A DNA stretch of 64,000 nucleotides from Camellia lanceoleosa (GCA_025200525.1 CM045768.1:53309177-53373176); one strand, 5' to 3'; positions 1 through 12,154 are shown, numbered from the stretch's first letter. Numbers and translations are program-made. Notes: a model not told the origin generated them from the sequence alone.

Positions 1-1537
1 AAGCTCTCCAATAGCCACCAATTAAGTCCCCCCGTCCACGGGAGGTCGCACTCATGTAGCAGTAAAGAGTAGCCAAGCCGGCGTTACCCCAATCATACCG
101 TTTGACCTGTGATAGGTCCACCAAAGCACTCAACAGATATAGCCCAACAGTGTTCCCCCTATCAGCAAACAAAGTAGTCCCGAAGAGGAACATCAGAAAA
201 CCACGGGCATACTGTGCTGTCTCCTCAAGAGTCCCGGGCTCCATCTCCACCCTCCGAAAATGGGAAGAGAACCAGGTGTATCGGACTCTGCCCGAAGATC
301 TATCAACAGGCGGGCGAGCCCCCAGTAGATATATCCAAGCGGCCTCCTACTGGCCCATGTCCTTGTCGTAAGGGATGGGCCAACCTCCCACGTCAAGGCC
401 AGTCAACACGGCAAAGTCAAGCGGGGTCATAGTCAAGTCCCTCATGGCAGAAAAATGGAAGGAGTTGGTGGTGTCCCACCATCTCTCCACCAAGGCGGCC
501 ATCAACGTCCTCCTGGCAGGACAACGAGATAGCCCAATGCAGAAGGGCCCGAACCCCGCCAAGTCAACTAAATCTCGGACAGCCTCCGGGAGCTTGGCAT
601 ACCAATCTCTCGCCACGGTAGAGCCATATCCCCGCACAGTGCGAGAAGTCACCTGCATTCAGAATGAATATATGTTTCAGCATAAAATAAATAAGCTGCG
701 TGCAAATAAAATGAATAGGCTGTGTGCAAAATAAAGTAAGCGAACTGTGTGTTCAAGAAATCAGTGTTTGGGCTGCGTGTTCAACTCTCAATCAGTGTGT
801 GCTGCGTGTTCACCTTCAATTCGGACTGTGCGTTTAGAAAATTAGTGTTTGGGCTGCGTGTTCAACTCTCAATCAGTGTGTGCTGTGTGTTCACCTTCAA
901 TTCGGACTGTGTGTTCAGAAAATCAGTGTTTGGGTTGCGTGTTCAACTCTCAATCAGTGTGTGCTGCGTGTTCACCTTCAATTCGGACTGTGTGTTTAGA
1001 AAATCAGTGTTTGGGCTGCGTGTTCAACTCTCAATCAGTGTGTGCCGCGTGTTCACCTTCAATTCGAACTGTGTGTTCAAAAAATCAGTGTTTGGGCTGC
1101 GTGTTCAACTCTAATTTGGGCTGTGTGCTCAGAAAATCAGTGCTTGGGCCGTGCGTTCAATTCTTAACCAGTGTGTGCCGTGTGTTCATGATCAATTTAT
1201 GGACTGAGTGTTCAGAAATTCAAGTGATTGAACCGTGTGTTCAGAATGTAAACAGAATGCATGAAAAATTCACAATATGTTGCAGAAAAGGTAAGAACGA
1301 AGTAAATACCTCTTGTGCCTCATAGGAGAGGTGGTACTCTGGCTCTCGCAGAAGAAGATCCCTGGGTGCTCGCTCGTCGAAATCGGTGAAGTGTTAGAAA
1401 ATAGCCCGCGGAAGAATATGCGCTGGTGGGTCGTACCTCTCGGGTATGAAGGGTCGAACCCTCGGAGGCAGAGCCATGTTATCGGGATCACCTCCGGCGC
1501 CCAGAGGACCTCCACCATGGGGGAAACGACCAGCCAT
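1..1537 (-). pseudogene. Plant mobile domain (MAIN/MAIL-like, aminotransferase-like) gene, two exons, partial, two nonsense codons
   Basis: Two exons can be assembled on the minus strand. Exon 1 runs 1537-1310 (ATG at 1537-1535), followed by a GT donor at 1309. The intron is 1309-653 and ends in CAG. Exon 2 starts at 652 in the same phase and continues past base 1. Exon 2 reads the hallmark plant-mobile-domain stretch: VERWWDTTNSFHF, then MTPLDFAVLTGLDVGG, then, after a stop, GFLMFLFGTTLFADRGNTVG and VKRYDWGNAGLATLYCYM. Exon 1 is the short proline/arginine-rich leader typical of MAIN-like genes (MALPPRVRPFIPERYDPPAH). Two in-frame stops break it: TAA at 1396-1394 and TAG at 349-347. The rest of the frame is clean, so decay is recent or only two bases are changed. 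MAIN/MAIL proteins act in the nucleus in genome maintenance and silencing, but many copies are carried by transposons, which is likelier here given the surroundings. The 3' end lies outside the window. Confidence 0.85.
743..1170. repeat. 81-bp minisatellite inside the plant-mobile-domain intron
   Basis: The block starting TCAGTGTTTGGGCTGCGTG recurs at 761, 842, 923, 1004 and 1085, exactly every 81 bp. A shorter, more diverged copy follows to about 1240. Copies differ at only a few positions. Because 81 is a multiple of three, long open frames run through the array in two frames, but they are repeat artefacts. The array lies entirely between the inferred splice sites of the flanking minus-strand gene. 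Confidence 0.9.
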
Positions 1538-2200
1538 TTCAGAAAATCTGCAAAATGGGCAAAAATGAGCAAAAATTGGAAAAAGTCAACAAAAGTCAAC
1601 TCTCGGGAAATGAAAAAGTCAACAAAAGTCAACTCCCGAGAAAATCTTTCAAATATTGAGACAAACTCACCTCAAGTGGCGAAAATGAGAAAAGAAGCCC
1701 CGAAATCAAAATTTAATCGGTTCAAAGTGCTTAAAACTGAAAGATTTTGCGAAAACAACTTGCGTGGGGCATTGGAAAACGCGTATAGAGCACAGATCTG
1801 AGAGAGAAAATGGTTTGGGAAGGTAGAGGAAGTATTTTCGGAGCTGCACTTGTGAGCTCAAAGAGTTTGGATGAGTGGATTTAAAGAAAAGAAGGTGAAA
1901 AGACAAAAATGCCCACAGATTTGGACAAGTGGCCGACCGGCCACCTTTTCTGGCAGGCCGGCCATTCCCTTTTCAAAAAGTGGCCGATGGCCTCCCCTTG
2001 GAAATAGAAGTGGCCGGTGGTGTTCCCCACATTCCCCCCAAGGTCTCTGCAAATTTTAAGGAAAATTGGAGTCCCCGGGGCCAGAAAAAGTACAAGAGAA
2101 GTGCACTTTCTGTCGCGAAATCGCTCCGCCGGAACTTCAGCTTCAACTCTTGACGTGCGTCTCATCATTACTCATCAAAATCAAGGTGTATCCTTCTTGA
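1538..2200. other. 5' flank of the plant-mobile-domain gene, no gene
   Basis: No coding sequence is visible. Around 1930-2030 there are several GGCCGGCC/TGGCCG words of the same kind that crowd the U3 of the Ogre-type LTRs at 3660-3910. This stretch may therefore be a decayed LTR or promoter acting as the 5' flank of the minus-strand gene. The boundary with the retroelement interior at about 2200 is approximate. Confidence 0.4.
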
Positions 2201-2948
2201 ATATGTTGTAACCTCTCTGGGAAGTGAACCGGAGGCCGCGATCAAGTCGTCTTCGCCAAAATGTGCATTTCCTTGCTCGTCGTTTTGTGACAAACACGCA
2301 TCCTGATTTACGTTTGTTCTGCATTGTTATGCACGTAACTTGCATTCTCATGCACGTACTTGCATTGTTATGCACGTCTCTTTGATATCACCAAGCCTCC
2401 GTGCTCAAACTCGCGTTGCCATGCATGTTTTCCCCGCATTGCGATGTACCTTTCTACCGGCACCACGATTGTCTGCATTCGATATCACTTTGAACATATG
2501 TTGTTAGATATGTTGTGCTTGTTGAGTTTCTTTCTTTTGCAGGCACGATATTGTATGTATGGCTCATTTGAAGCTGGTGCGACCAGACGAATCACGCAAG
2601 TATCGTATCTTTTCCGTGTGAGACGCGACGAGAATTGAATGATTCTCTGCATTCCTAACTGCATGAAATGTAGTTGTTGCTTTGCATTCTTGCTTAAAAC
2701 TGTTGCATCTATTTGCGAATACTTGCTTCATTACAGCTTGCTGCACTTACATGATCATCAAGTCACCTCAGGCCTTGTGCATACCGTTTTGCATTTTGCC
2801 CCCTGCCTGCGGGCGCGCCTGCGGGCACATCTCTGTTTATCTCACCTGTTTGTCTGAGTCTTCAGCCTTGTCAAAAATGGGTCGTCTCCGGGCTTCGACA
2901 TTCACTCCTGTCACTTATGACTTTCGAGCTCTGTTAAAGAGGGGCAAC
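2200..2948 (+). mobile_element. Truncated 3' interior end of an Ogre/Tat-type element (element 1)
   Basis: From about 2540 to 2948 this stretch matches 17225-17640, the 3' end of the interior upstream of L3. Both start at GGCACGATATTGTATGTA, share the ATTGAAT...GCATGAAATGTAGTTGTTG block, and run to the polypurine tract and LTR start. Everything upstream (gag, pol, 5' LTR) is missing, so L1 is the 3' LTR of an otherwise lost insertion. No coding remains. The left boundary is uncertain. Confidence 0.75.
2936..2944 (+). promoter_or_regulatory. Polypurine tract upstream of L1
   Basis: AAAGAGGGG followed by CAAC sits immediately before the LTR start TGTAGACACC at 2949. This is the plus-strand priming site used in reverse transcription. 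The same string precedes L3 at 17628. Confidence 0.8.
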
Positions 2949-4027
2949 TGTAGACACCCCATTTTTTACCGACCTTAAGACTCAGACATCACCGATTGAG
3001 CACTTGGTGATGTTGCATATCGTGCTCGTTCAGAAGTTTCAGAGTCTCGGCTGCGAGCCTTGCCTCCGGACTTCCGAGCATTTCTGTGCTTTGCCTCGGT
3101 TTGCGAACCAGACTCTGTTTTCTCTGTTTTCTCTTCTCGAAGGGAGGAAGAGGTCTCGTAGATCATCTCTCAGTGGCCGTAGGCTATGTTTCGTGGTCGT
3201 AGGCCATTTTTCCTATTTCGGAGCCCGGTTCCCGATTTTTTTGGAGCCATCAGGCCGAGTGCCTCGGTTCGGGACCGCCTAACCACCTCCGTTTGCTTCA
3301 ATTTTTGGCATGCATTTTATTTACTCCATTTTGGGAGACACTGTGGTCCGAGAGACCAACTTCGTGGTCGAACACCACTCCTGGTGCCTAATTGTCAGTT
3401 TTCGGGGCCCCTAGACTGCGCGTTTTGGCCCCCGAACCTTCATTTTGCATCGGTTTGGGTTTTTTTTTGGCAGGGACCTCTGTTTCATTGTTAGAAAGGT
3501 CATAGAGGGGTGGGAGGCTAGTAATTGTTTCAGCAACCAGTTATATTCCTTCATCACCCTCTGTCGCCCGTTTTTCTCACTCGAAAGCCAATGTTGACCA
3601 CCCTAAAGCCACTTTTTCTTGCCCTAAACCACATATTTGTGTTGTAGACACTTGGGAGGCCACCAATATCATATGGCCGGCCAGTAATTGTGTGTGACCC
3701 TTTTGAACCCCTCCAAAAAATGGCCTTTTCTCTCTTCTAGTTCACTGTCTCTAGTTTTTGACCACATGGCTGTGTTGAGCACACATGGGAGGCCACCAAT
3801 TTGTGGTGGCCGGCCACTAATACCACTTGACCCTTTTGACCCTTGGTCGGCCGGCCATGGGGAGAGCCGGCCGGCCACCTAAACCCTAGCAAGCTGGCCG
3901 GCCATGATCTTCAGGGTTGGTACATTACAAATCTACCCTCCCTTTCCCCTCAGATTTTGTATCCGGGGGGCCAACTTTTGGGGGAAAACTTGAATTGTTT
4001 TCCCCCTCTTTCTCCCCCTCTTTTGCC

Positions 4028-4035
4028 TATATAAA
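4028..4035 (+). promoter_or_regulatory. LTR promoter TATA box (L1)
   Basis: TATATAAA lies in GCCTATATAAACAGCCCCC, downstream of a C/T-rich tract. It is conserved in L3 at 18689 and altered in L2 (TATAAAA, 8027). The context fits the U3/R boundary of the LTR. Confidence 0.7.
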
Positions 4036-4329
4036 CAGCCCCCAGACCATGTCTTGAGGGTTAGAAATTTTTGCTTTGAGCCTCATATGTTGCATCTCTC
4101 CCTCTCTACATCCTAACCCTTAAAACCCTTAAGTTCCTACACCATTTCTACACCACCACCTAGCACCACACCACCACCTCCATTCCAGCCACTTGGAGCT
4201 GCTTTCCAGAGCTGAGGAGCACCATTTCTTGTGCCAAGAGGTTGTCAAAGATTGGTCTACAAGGGTGAGTCATTTTTCCTCTCTTTTGAGTTCATTTTTG
4301 CATGCTTTCTTAGCCATTCTTGCTTACAC

Positions 4330-5000
4330 TTTTGGGCTCCGACCCTAACTGAAAATAGCATTTTTTTGAGCTCTTTTTTATGTTTGTTTAAGGGCCTCTC
4401 ACTGTTTGAGGCTTCCTTTTTGCACTTGCTTCTTTACCTCTCTTGTATGCCTATTTCCTATGTAGTATTTTTGGCCGATGTATAAACTGTTTTGAGCTCT
4501 GTCATAAACTTTAAAGTGGCTTATTTTAATCCCTTCTTCAACATTATTGAAGGGCTCATCACTGTTTGAGGCTTCCATTTGCCACTTGCCTTTATATCCC
4601 TCTTTTGGCCTTATTTTTGCATGATTTGTTAGCCTCTTGTGCTTCTGTTTTTGGGCTCTAGTCCGAACTATAAATGGCCTTATTTTGACCCCCTATTCAT
4701 GTTTCATTAAGGGTATTTTACTGTTTGAGGCATTCTTTTTGTACTTTGTGTTCAAACCCTTTTTTTAGGCCTTGTTTTGCATAGTATTTTAAGCATATTT
4801 GTGCACTGTTTTGGGTTTGATCATAAACTGTAAAAGGTCATATTTTGGGTCCCTCTTCAACATTGTAGAAGGGCCCTTCTCTGTTTAGGGCCAGAAGCTG
4901 CTACTTGCTTCATTATCTCTCTTTTGGGGCCATTTTTGCATGCTAGCTTAGCCCCATTTGTGTTCACTGTTTGGCCTTGCTTAAAACTGTAAATATACTT
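4330..5000. repeat. Degenerate tandem repeats (about 150-200 bp) within the LTR
   Basis: A cassette recurs about four or five times with drift: 'TTTGGGCTC..ACTGTAAA..', then 'CTCTTCAACATTGTTGAAGGGC', then 'GTTTGAGGC..CACTTGC'. The same arrangement is in L2 (8300-9180) and L3 (18960-19640), so the repeats belong to the LTR family and predate these insertions. Unit limits are approximate. Confidence 0.6.
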
Positions 5001-8000
5001 GTTTTGGGGCTGTCTTGATTCTGTTTTCACACTTCATGTTCAAATAATGCATGCATTGCATAGCCATAGGTCATTCCATGCGCCTAATTTCATGTTTCGG
5101 GATTCATTTCATGCATCGGATGTCATTTTGCCATGTTTCGGGGCTGTTTTGCATCACTTTTTGTTACTGAAATTTGCATGCTAGTATGCCATATTCCATG
5201 CCTTGCCATGTCTTGTTAGAGTGGCATTCGTGCCCTAGGTTCGGTCCTCAGTTTGCGTGCACGTGTGCACGCATTTCGAGTATCTCATTTTCATCTCATG
5301 GCCTCTTATGTGAGTGTGGCTGAGGTCCACTTGTGTTAGTGTAAGTCCATATCGCATTGTGTATGCCATTTCATTCCATAGCGTTGTGTATGCTAGGTTG
5401 TATGTTAGTGCATCGTGTATGCCATGTTACCTCGTGCATCGTGTATGCCATTTCATAGCATTTTGCATGTTAGGTTGTATCTTAGTTGCATTTCATGCAT
5501 GTCATGCATATTGCATTCTGTTCGGGATAGGAGTTAGCCCGAGCACGGGAAACGAGGCGTTCATACTCCGGTGTGAGCGTGTCTCAATTCGGTCATGGCC
5601 CGACACTCCGGATTATCCATGATGGAGTTAGGTCTTGTTGCGTTTTCCTATGCATTCATTTCATATTGAGTTGTGCAATTCGACTCCTTGGCCATCATAC
5701 ATCGAGATGCGTGATTGGTGGCACAAGGATCGAGGCATGCATACATTTATGAAAATACATTGCCATGCCCCTTTCCTGCTCTCTGTTGCAGCAAATCAAG
5801 AATCAGTAGTTTTCTGGGGCTTAGCGCGCCTTCCAAAAATTATTGCAAAACAGAGGCTAATTGGGGCATCACAGTGGATTTCCGCGCAAAGGCAACCCGG
5901 ATATGCATCATTCATCATCTGAAGAAGAGTTAAGGCAGTCCCTGGCTTGCATGCCAGTTTATTGTTTTCTTAGTTAATTTGGTAATTAATTAAGAATTTG
6001 TACATATTCGGACTGTATTATTTATTCGGACTGTACTATTCATTTGGGACTGTATATTATTCGGACCCTCTGTGCAAGGGCATAATTGTAATATGTGTGC
6101 GTGTGTGTGATGTATGTCTTCCAACCCCACGTCTTTCTTCCCTTTTATTTAACAGTTTATGATGGTTAGATTAGGGCACGTTTCAATTAGCATACAGTAT
6201 GATAGCATGTTTGCATTCATTCATTTGTCTTGCATGCACCGGGCTCGGCACATCATACTAACTGCATTTGTATTTCAATTCCAAGTTGAATACATGTCAT
6301 CTGTTGCATTTCATATGCCATGTTTAGAAAAACCGAGCCTGCTATAGTTGCATTTTTCCATGTGTTGCATTAGGCATTTCTGTATAGTTAGGATCATGCA
6401 TGATTTCTAATCGGTTTCTGTTTTGGCTTGGAGTACTTAGTAAGTTTTATGCTTTAGCATCCTTGCATGCGTGTGAGTGACTGCCATGAATAACATGCTT
6501 ACCATGAGGCTAACTGCTTATGTGATATAACTGCCTTGAATGCCTGTGGGTGAAGGTTGGGTTACTTGGATTGGAACAATGCATTGACCGTGAGTTTTAA
6601 ACCCACTAGATAGTGGAAAAACCATCTTTTTAAGCCCACCTGAGGGTGGCAAAATCTGCATTTTAAGCCTACCTGCGGGTAGCAAACCATTTTTCAAAAA
6701 CAAACATGAAATGTTTTGTTCCAATTCAGGCGACCCGATCTATACTTGTATGCTGTGCACATCACATAGTAAATCTAGGCTAATAACCGGAATAAGAACG
6801 CACAATATCTTCAAAACTAGATATCATGGTTAGTAGAGGCCGATTTTTGATCGGGTGAGCGGGGGTACTCACGAAGTGACCTTCCCCAATCGTACCCAAG
6901 TTTCCGAGCCGAGGCAACTTTGGTGATGACGGACACGTGGCCTTAGGCAAACGAGTCAGGGTTTCCTAAATTTCCCAAAAATAAAATATTTAGGTGGCAG
7001 CTCTGTATCTGGCAAAGTAGTCCATGTTTGGCACTTCTTTCAAAAAAATCTATTTTCTCAAAACGATTTGCCGGATTTGGACTCTTTGGTTCAATATTAA
7101 GAACCGTGACACAAATCGAGTCGAATCAGAACGAGGTCCCCCATGGGCTTATTACGATTCGCGTATCAGAGACACCCCATTTTTGACCGACCTTAAGACT
7201 CAGACGTCACCGATTGAGCGCTCGGTGATATTGCATATTGTGCTCGTGCGGAAGTTTCAGAGTCTCGGCTGCGAGCCTTGCCTGCGGACTTCCGGGCTCT
7301 TTCGTGTCTTGCCTCAGTTTGCGAATCAGGCTCCGTTTTCTCTGTTTTCTCTTCCCGAAGGGAGGGAGAGGTCTCGTAGATCATCTCTCAGTGGCCGTAG
7401 GCTATGTTTCGTGGTCGTAGGCCATTTTTCTCGTTTGGAGCCCGATTTCTGGTTTTTCGGAGCCGACGGCCGTGTGCCTCGGTTCGGGACCACTTAACCA
7501 CCTCCGTTTGCTCCAGTTTTTGGCATACACCTCCATCCTCCATTACAACACTTTGAGGCTATTTTCCAGAGGCTAGTAGCTCCTCTTCTTGGTCCAAAAG
7601 CTGCTGGTTCATTGGTCTTCAAGGGTAAGCTTCTTTCCCCTCCTTTTTGTTGCTATCTTGCTCTATATCTAAGCCTTACTTGCAAGAATTTTTGGGCTCC
7701 GACCCCAACTTTAAATAGTCATATTTTGAGCTCCTTTTCATGTTTGATTAAGAACCTTTTACTGTTTGAGATCTCCTACTATCACTTGCCTCTTTAATTC
7801 TCTTTTAGGCTTATTTTTGCATGGTATTTTAGGCTTACTTGTGAGCTGTTTCGGACTTGGTCATAAACTGTAAAATGTCTTTTTTGGAGCCCCTCTTCAA
7901 CTTTGTTGAAGGACTCTTTTCGGTTTGAGGCCGGAAGCTACCACTTGCCTCTTTATCTCTCTTTTAGGCCTATTTTGGGGGGAAATTTGAATTTCAATTT

Positions 8001-8026
8001 CCCCCATTTTCCTCCACTCTTTTGCC

Positions 8027-8033
8027 TATAAAA
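8027..8033 (+). promoter_or_regulatory. LTR promoter TATA box (L2)
   Basis: TATAAAA in GCCTATAAAACCAGCAG occupies the same position after a C/T-rich tract as TATATAAA in L1 and L3. Confidence 0.6.
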
Positions 8034-8088
8034 CCAGCAGCTCCAGCTGGGTTGTAGGGATGAAAAAAAATTCATTTGAGAGCTTTGC

Positions 8089-8094
<6 letters not shown>

Positions 8095-8137
<43 letters not shown>
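8095..8137. repeat. (TC)n microsatellite in L2
   Basis: About 21 uninterrupted TC units sit just downstream of the L2 TATA box. The matching place in L1 and L3 has only CTCTCCCTCTCTAC, so the expansion is specific to L2. Confidence 0.95.
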
Positions 8138-8140
<3 letters not shown>

Positions 8141-11100
8141 CCAAGCCTCAAAAACCTCTTTGCTCTTACACCATTTTACTCTACAACCCATAGCACCACT
8201 CCTCCTTACTCCATTCCAGCAGCTTGAGGGCCATTTCTAGAGGCTAGGAGCACCATTCCTTGGACCAAGAGTTGTTGAAGACATAGGCTACAAGGGTGAG
8301 TCCCATTTTCCCTCTTTTGTGCATTTTTTTGGCCTATATCTTGGCTCCTTGTGCCTACATTTTTGGGCTCCGAACCTAACTGAAAATAGTCATGTTTTGA
8401 GGTCTTTTTCATGTTTTATTAAGGGTCCTTCCATGTTTAAGGTCTCCAGCTACCACTTGCTTCTTTACCTCTCTTGTATGCCTCTTTCTTGTATAGTATT
8501 TTAGGCCTATTTGTGGATTGTTTTGAGCTTGGTTATAAACTATAAAGTGGCTTGTTTTGAGCCCTTATTCAACATTTTTGAAGGGCTCTTCACTGTTTGA
8601 GGCTTTCTTTTGTCACTTGCCTCTTTATCCCTCTTTTGGCTTTATTTTTGCATGTTTTGTTAGCCCCTTGTGCTTGTATTTTTGGGCTCTGACCCAAACT
8701 GTAAATATTCATATTTTGACCCACTATTCATATTTGATCAAGGATCTTTTGCTGTTTGAGGCTTCCTTTTTTCTCTTTGTGTTAAAGCTCTCTTTTATGC
8801 CTTATTTTGCATAGTATTTTAAGCTTGCTTGTGCACTGTTTTGGGCTTGGTCATAAACTGTAAAATACCATGTTTTGGGCCCCTCTTCAACATTGTTGAA
8901 GGGCCCTCCTCTTTTTGAGGCCAGCAGCCATCGCTTGCTTCTTTGTTCCTCTTTAGGCCCATTTCTTGCATGATAGTTTAGCCATACTTGTGTTTGTTTT
9001 TGTGGCTTTTTGTAAACTGTAGAGTGCTTCATTTTGAGCCCCTCTTCAACTTTGTTGAAGGGCTGTTTGCCATTTATGGCCAGAAGCTGTTACTTGCTTC
9101 TTTATCTCTCTTTTGGGGCCATTTTTGCATGTTAACTTAGCCCTATTTGTGTTCACCTTTTGGCTTTGATTAAAATTGGAAATATGCTTGTTTTGGGACT
9201 GTCTTGATTCTGTCTTCATACTTCATGTTCAAATAATGCATGCTTTGTATAGCTATAAGTCATTCCATGCGCCTAGTTTCGAGTTTCGGGTCTCATTTCA
9301 TGCATCGGGTGCCATGTTTCCATATTTCGGGGCTGTTTTGCATCATATTTTGGTACTGAAATTTGCATGCTTGTATGCCATATTCCATGCCTCTCCATGT
9401 CTTGTTAGAGTGGCATTCGTGCCTTAGGTTCGGTCCTCGATTTGCGTGCACGTGTGCACGCATCTCGAGTGTCCCATTTTCATCTAATGGCCTCTTATGT
9501 GAGTGTGGCTGAGGTCCACTTGTGTTGGTGTAAGTCCATTATGCATTGTGTATGCCATTTCATTTCATAGCATTGTGTATGCTAGGTTGTATGTTAGCGC
9601 ATTGTGTATGCCATGTTACCTCGTGCATCGTGTATGCCATTTCATAGCATGTTGCATGTTAGGTTGTATCTTAGTTGCATTTCATGCATGTCATGCATAT
9701 TGCATTGTGTTCGGGATAGGAGTTAGCCCGAGCATGGGAAATGAGGGGCGTTTCGTACTTCAAGTGACGGAACGTGTCTCAATTCCCAGTCGCCGACACT
9801 CTGGATTATCCATGATGGAGTTAGGTCTTGTTGCGTTTTCCTGTGTATTCATTTCATATTGAGTTGTGCAATTCGACTCCTTGGCCATCATGCATCGAGA
9901 CGCGTGATTGGTGGCACGAGGATCGAGGCATGCATATATTTATGAAAATACATTGCCATGCCCCTTTCCTGCTCTCTGTTGCAGCAAATCAAGAATCGGC
10001 GATCTTCCTGGCTTGGCGCTTTCCAAAAATTATTGCAAAACAGAGGCTAATTGGGGCATCACAGTAGATTTCCGTGCAAAGGCAACCCGGATATGCATCA
10101 TTCATCATCTGAAGAAGAGTCAAGGCAGTCCCTGACTTGCATGTCAGTTTATTGTTTTCTTAGTTAATTTGGTAATTAATTAGGATTTTTGTACATATTT
10201 GGACTGTATTATTTATTCGGAATGTACTATTCATTTGGGACTGTATATTATTCGGACCCTCTGTGCGAGGGCATAATTGTAATAAGTGTGTGTGCGTGTG
10301 ATGTATGTCTTCCAACCCCACGTCTTTCTTTCCTTTTATTTACTAGCTTATGATGGTTAGATTAGGGCACGTTTCAATTAGCATACAGTATGATAGCATG
10401 TTTGCATTCATTCATCTGTCTTGCATGCACCGGGCTCGGCGCATCATACTAACTGCATTTGTATTTCAATTCCAAGTTGAATACATGTTATCTGTTGCAT
10501 TTCATATGCCATGTTTATAATAGCCGAGCCTGCTATAGTTGCATTTTTGCATGTGTTGCATTAGGCATTTCTGTATAGTTAGGATCATACATGATTTCTA
10601 ATCGGTTTCTGTTTTGGCTTGGAGTACTCGGTAAGTTTTATGCTTTAGCATCCTTGCATACGTGTGATTGACTGCCATGAATAGCATGCTTACCATGAGG
10701 CTAACTGCTTATGTGATATAACTGCCTTGAATGCTTGTGGGTGAAGGTTGGGTTACTTGGATTGGAACAATGTATTGACTGTATGTTTTAAGCCCACTCG
10801 ATAGTGGCAAAACCATCTTTTTAAGCCCACCTGAGGGTGGCAAAATTTGCATTTTAAGCCTACCTGCGGGTAGCAAACCATTTTTCAAAAACAAACATGA
10901 AATGTTTTGTTTCAATCCAGGCGACCCGATCTATACTTATATGCTGTGCGCATCACATAGTAAGTCTAGGCTAATAACCGGAATAAGAATGCACAATGTC
11001 TTCAAAACTAGATATCATGGTTAGTAGAGGCCGATCTTTGATCGGGCGAGCGGGGGTGCTCACGAAGTGACCTTCCCCAATCGTACCCAAGTTCCTGAAC

Positions 11101-11354
11101 CGAGGCAACTTTGGTGATAACGGACACGTGGCCTTAGGCAAACGAGTCAGGGTTTCCTAAATTTCCCAAAAATAAAATATTTAGGTAGCGACTCTGTATC
11201 TGGCAAAGCAGTCCATGTTTGGCACTTCTTTCAAAAAAATCTGTTTTCTCAAAACGATTTGTCGGATTTGGACTCTTTGGTTCAAGATTAAGAACCGTGA
11301 CACAAATCGAGTCCGAACTGTAGCGAGGTCCCCCGCGGACTTGTCTACAGTTTC

Positions 11355-11372
11355 TGGCGACTCTGCTGGGGA
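11355..11372 (+). promoter_or_regulatory. Primer-binding site, tRNA-Arg type
   Basis: TGGCGACTCTGCTGGGGA lies 5 bp after the end of L2. The complement ends in the 3' sequence expected of a plant tRNA-Arg (…CCCCAG-GAGTCGCCA, with two mismatches by my recollection of that tRNA). tRNA-Arg priming is typical of Ogre elements. Confidence 0.75.
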
Positions 11373-12154
11373 TTTAGAGAACTTGACTCGAACCCGTGAT
11401 ATCTGGTTTTGACTACACTTGTGTGTTTCTTTGCATTGGTGCGCCTAGGACACCGTGTTTGCCATCTGCTATTCCGGAACGGTTTGCCGGAGGCTTGTCT
11501 TGTTAAGGCATGACCATAAGGCTGACCGGTTATGGGCTCTGCCAGTATGGGAACACAAACCCCGGTTTTACTGGGGCACCCTCTTTGACCATTCGACCTA
11601 GTGCATATCGAAATCCGTAGTGACCATTCCAAACTAGGACAGGTTGCTTACCCGATATAGGTTGTTTGAAACCACTACGTGCGTAGTGAAACCCTAGTTC
11701 CTGACAAAATAGGACAGGGAAACCCTACCCCAACATAGCGGTTTTTTGGCTCTCACTTATCTGTTATGTGCTTTTAGAGTGCGTCTCTACCGGAATGCAT
11801 GTATTTGTTTGCGAGTTTGGGTATCGAACTGGGCGCCAGATTGATATTTTGGGATTGATTTACGAGGGTCACATTCTGAGTAGAATTTTGAGGCAGAATT
11901 CAAGAGAGGGCATGATCATCATTATCTGTTTTGGCAAAATTGGGCTGAGATGCTGCACATTTTCTCTTTTGCTAGGTTGTCCTGGAACCATAGCTTTAGA
12001 AAGGTCTGATATCCCCCGGGTACTCTGGACTTGTGTTGTTATGTGATCGGGGGATGAACCACTTACGGGCGGCACTCAGTTTACTCCAGATGTGATGGAT
12101 GGCACGCACTATTTTGAGCATTTGCGAATGCTGTTTATTCTACTTTCTGACTTG

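Larger units (their letters stand above)
2949..7156 (+). mobile_element. LTR L1 (about 4.2 kb) of an Ogre/Tat-type Ty3-gypsy element
   Basis: It begins TGTAGACACCCCATTTTT directly after a polypurine tract and runs to the block GTGACACAAATCGAGTC...GAGGTCCCCC, which ends the LTR family. It is near-identical along most of its length to L3 (17641-21813) and more diverged from L2. LTRs of several kb are characteristic of Ogre/TatIV elements. It contains a GGCCGGCC-rich U3 (3660-3910), a TATA box at 4028, degenerate tandem repeats at 4330-5000, and no credible protein. Its 3' end is not the expected TACA but runs through a few unrelated bases into L2. Confidence 0.88.
7168..11349 (+). mobile_element. 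LTR L2 (about 4.2 kb), mosaic, 5' LTR of the middle element
   Basis: It starts at AGACACCCCATTTTTGACC without the leading TGT and ends CTTGTCTACA at 11349, just before a tRNA-Arg primer-binding site. Compared with L1 and L3 it lacks about 850 bp (L1 3312-4162). It carries the start of the transcribed region twice (7530-7960 and 8210-8600), separated by a core-promoter segment with TATAAAA at 8027 and a (TC)n run at 8095-8137. From about 9200 onward it is again close to L1/L3. It is therefore a recombinant between LTR subfamilies. Confidence 0.85.

Noticed and set aside
749..1325. Two overlapping open frames of 121 and 158 codons on the plus strand, Cys-rich repeats
   Set aside because: Both are produced by the 81-bp minisatellite; repeat length divisible by three keeps several frames open, and the region is an intron of the minus-strand gene.
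4231..5184. Several short frames repeated in L1, L2 and L3 (for example 61-102 codons)
   Set aside because: All lie in LTR sequence, are not conserved as frames between LTR copies, and contain no domain.
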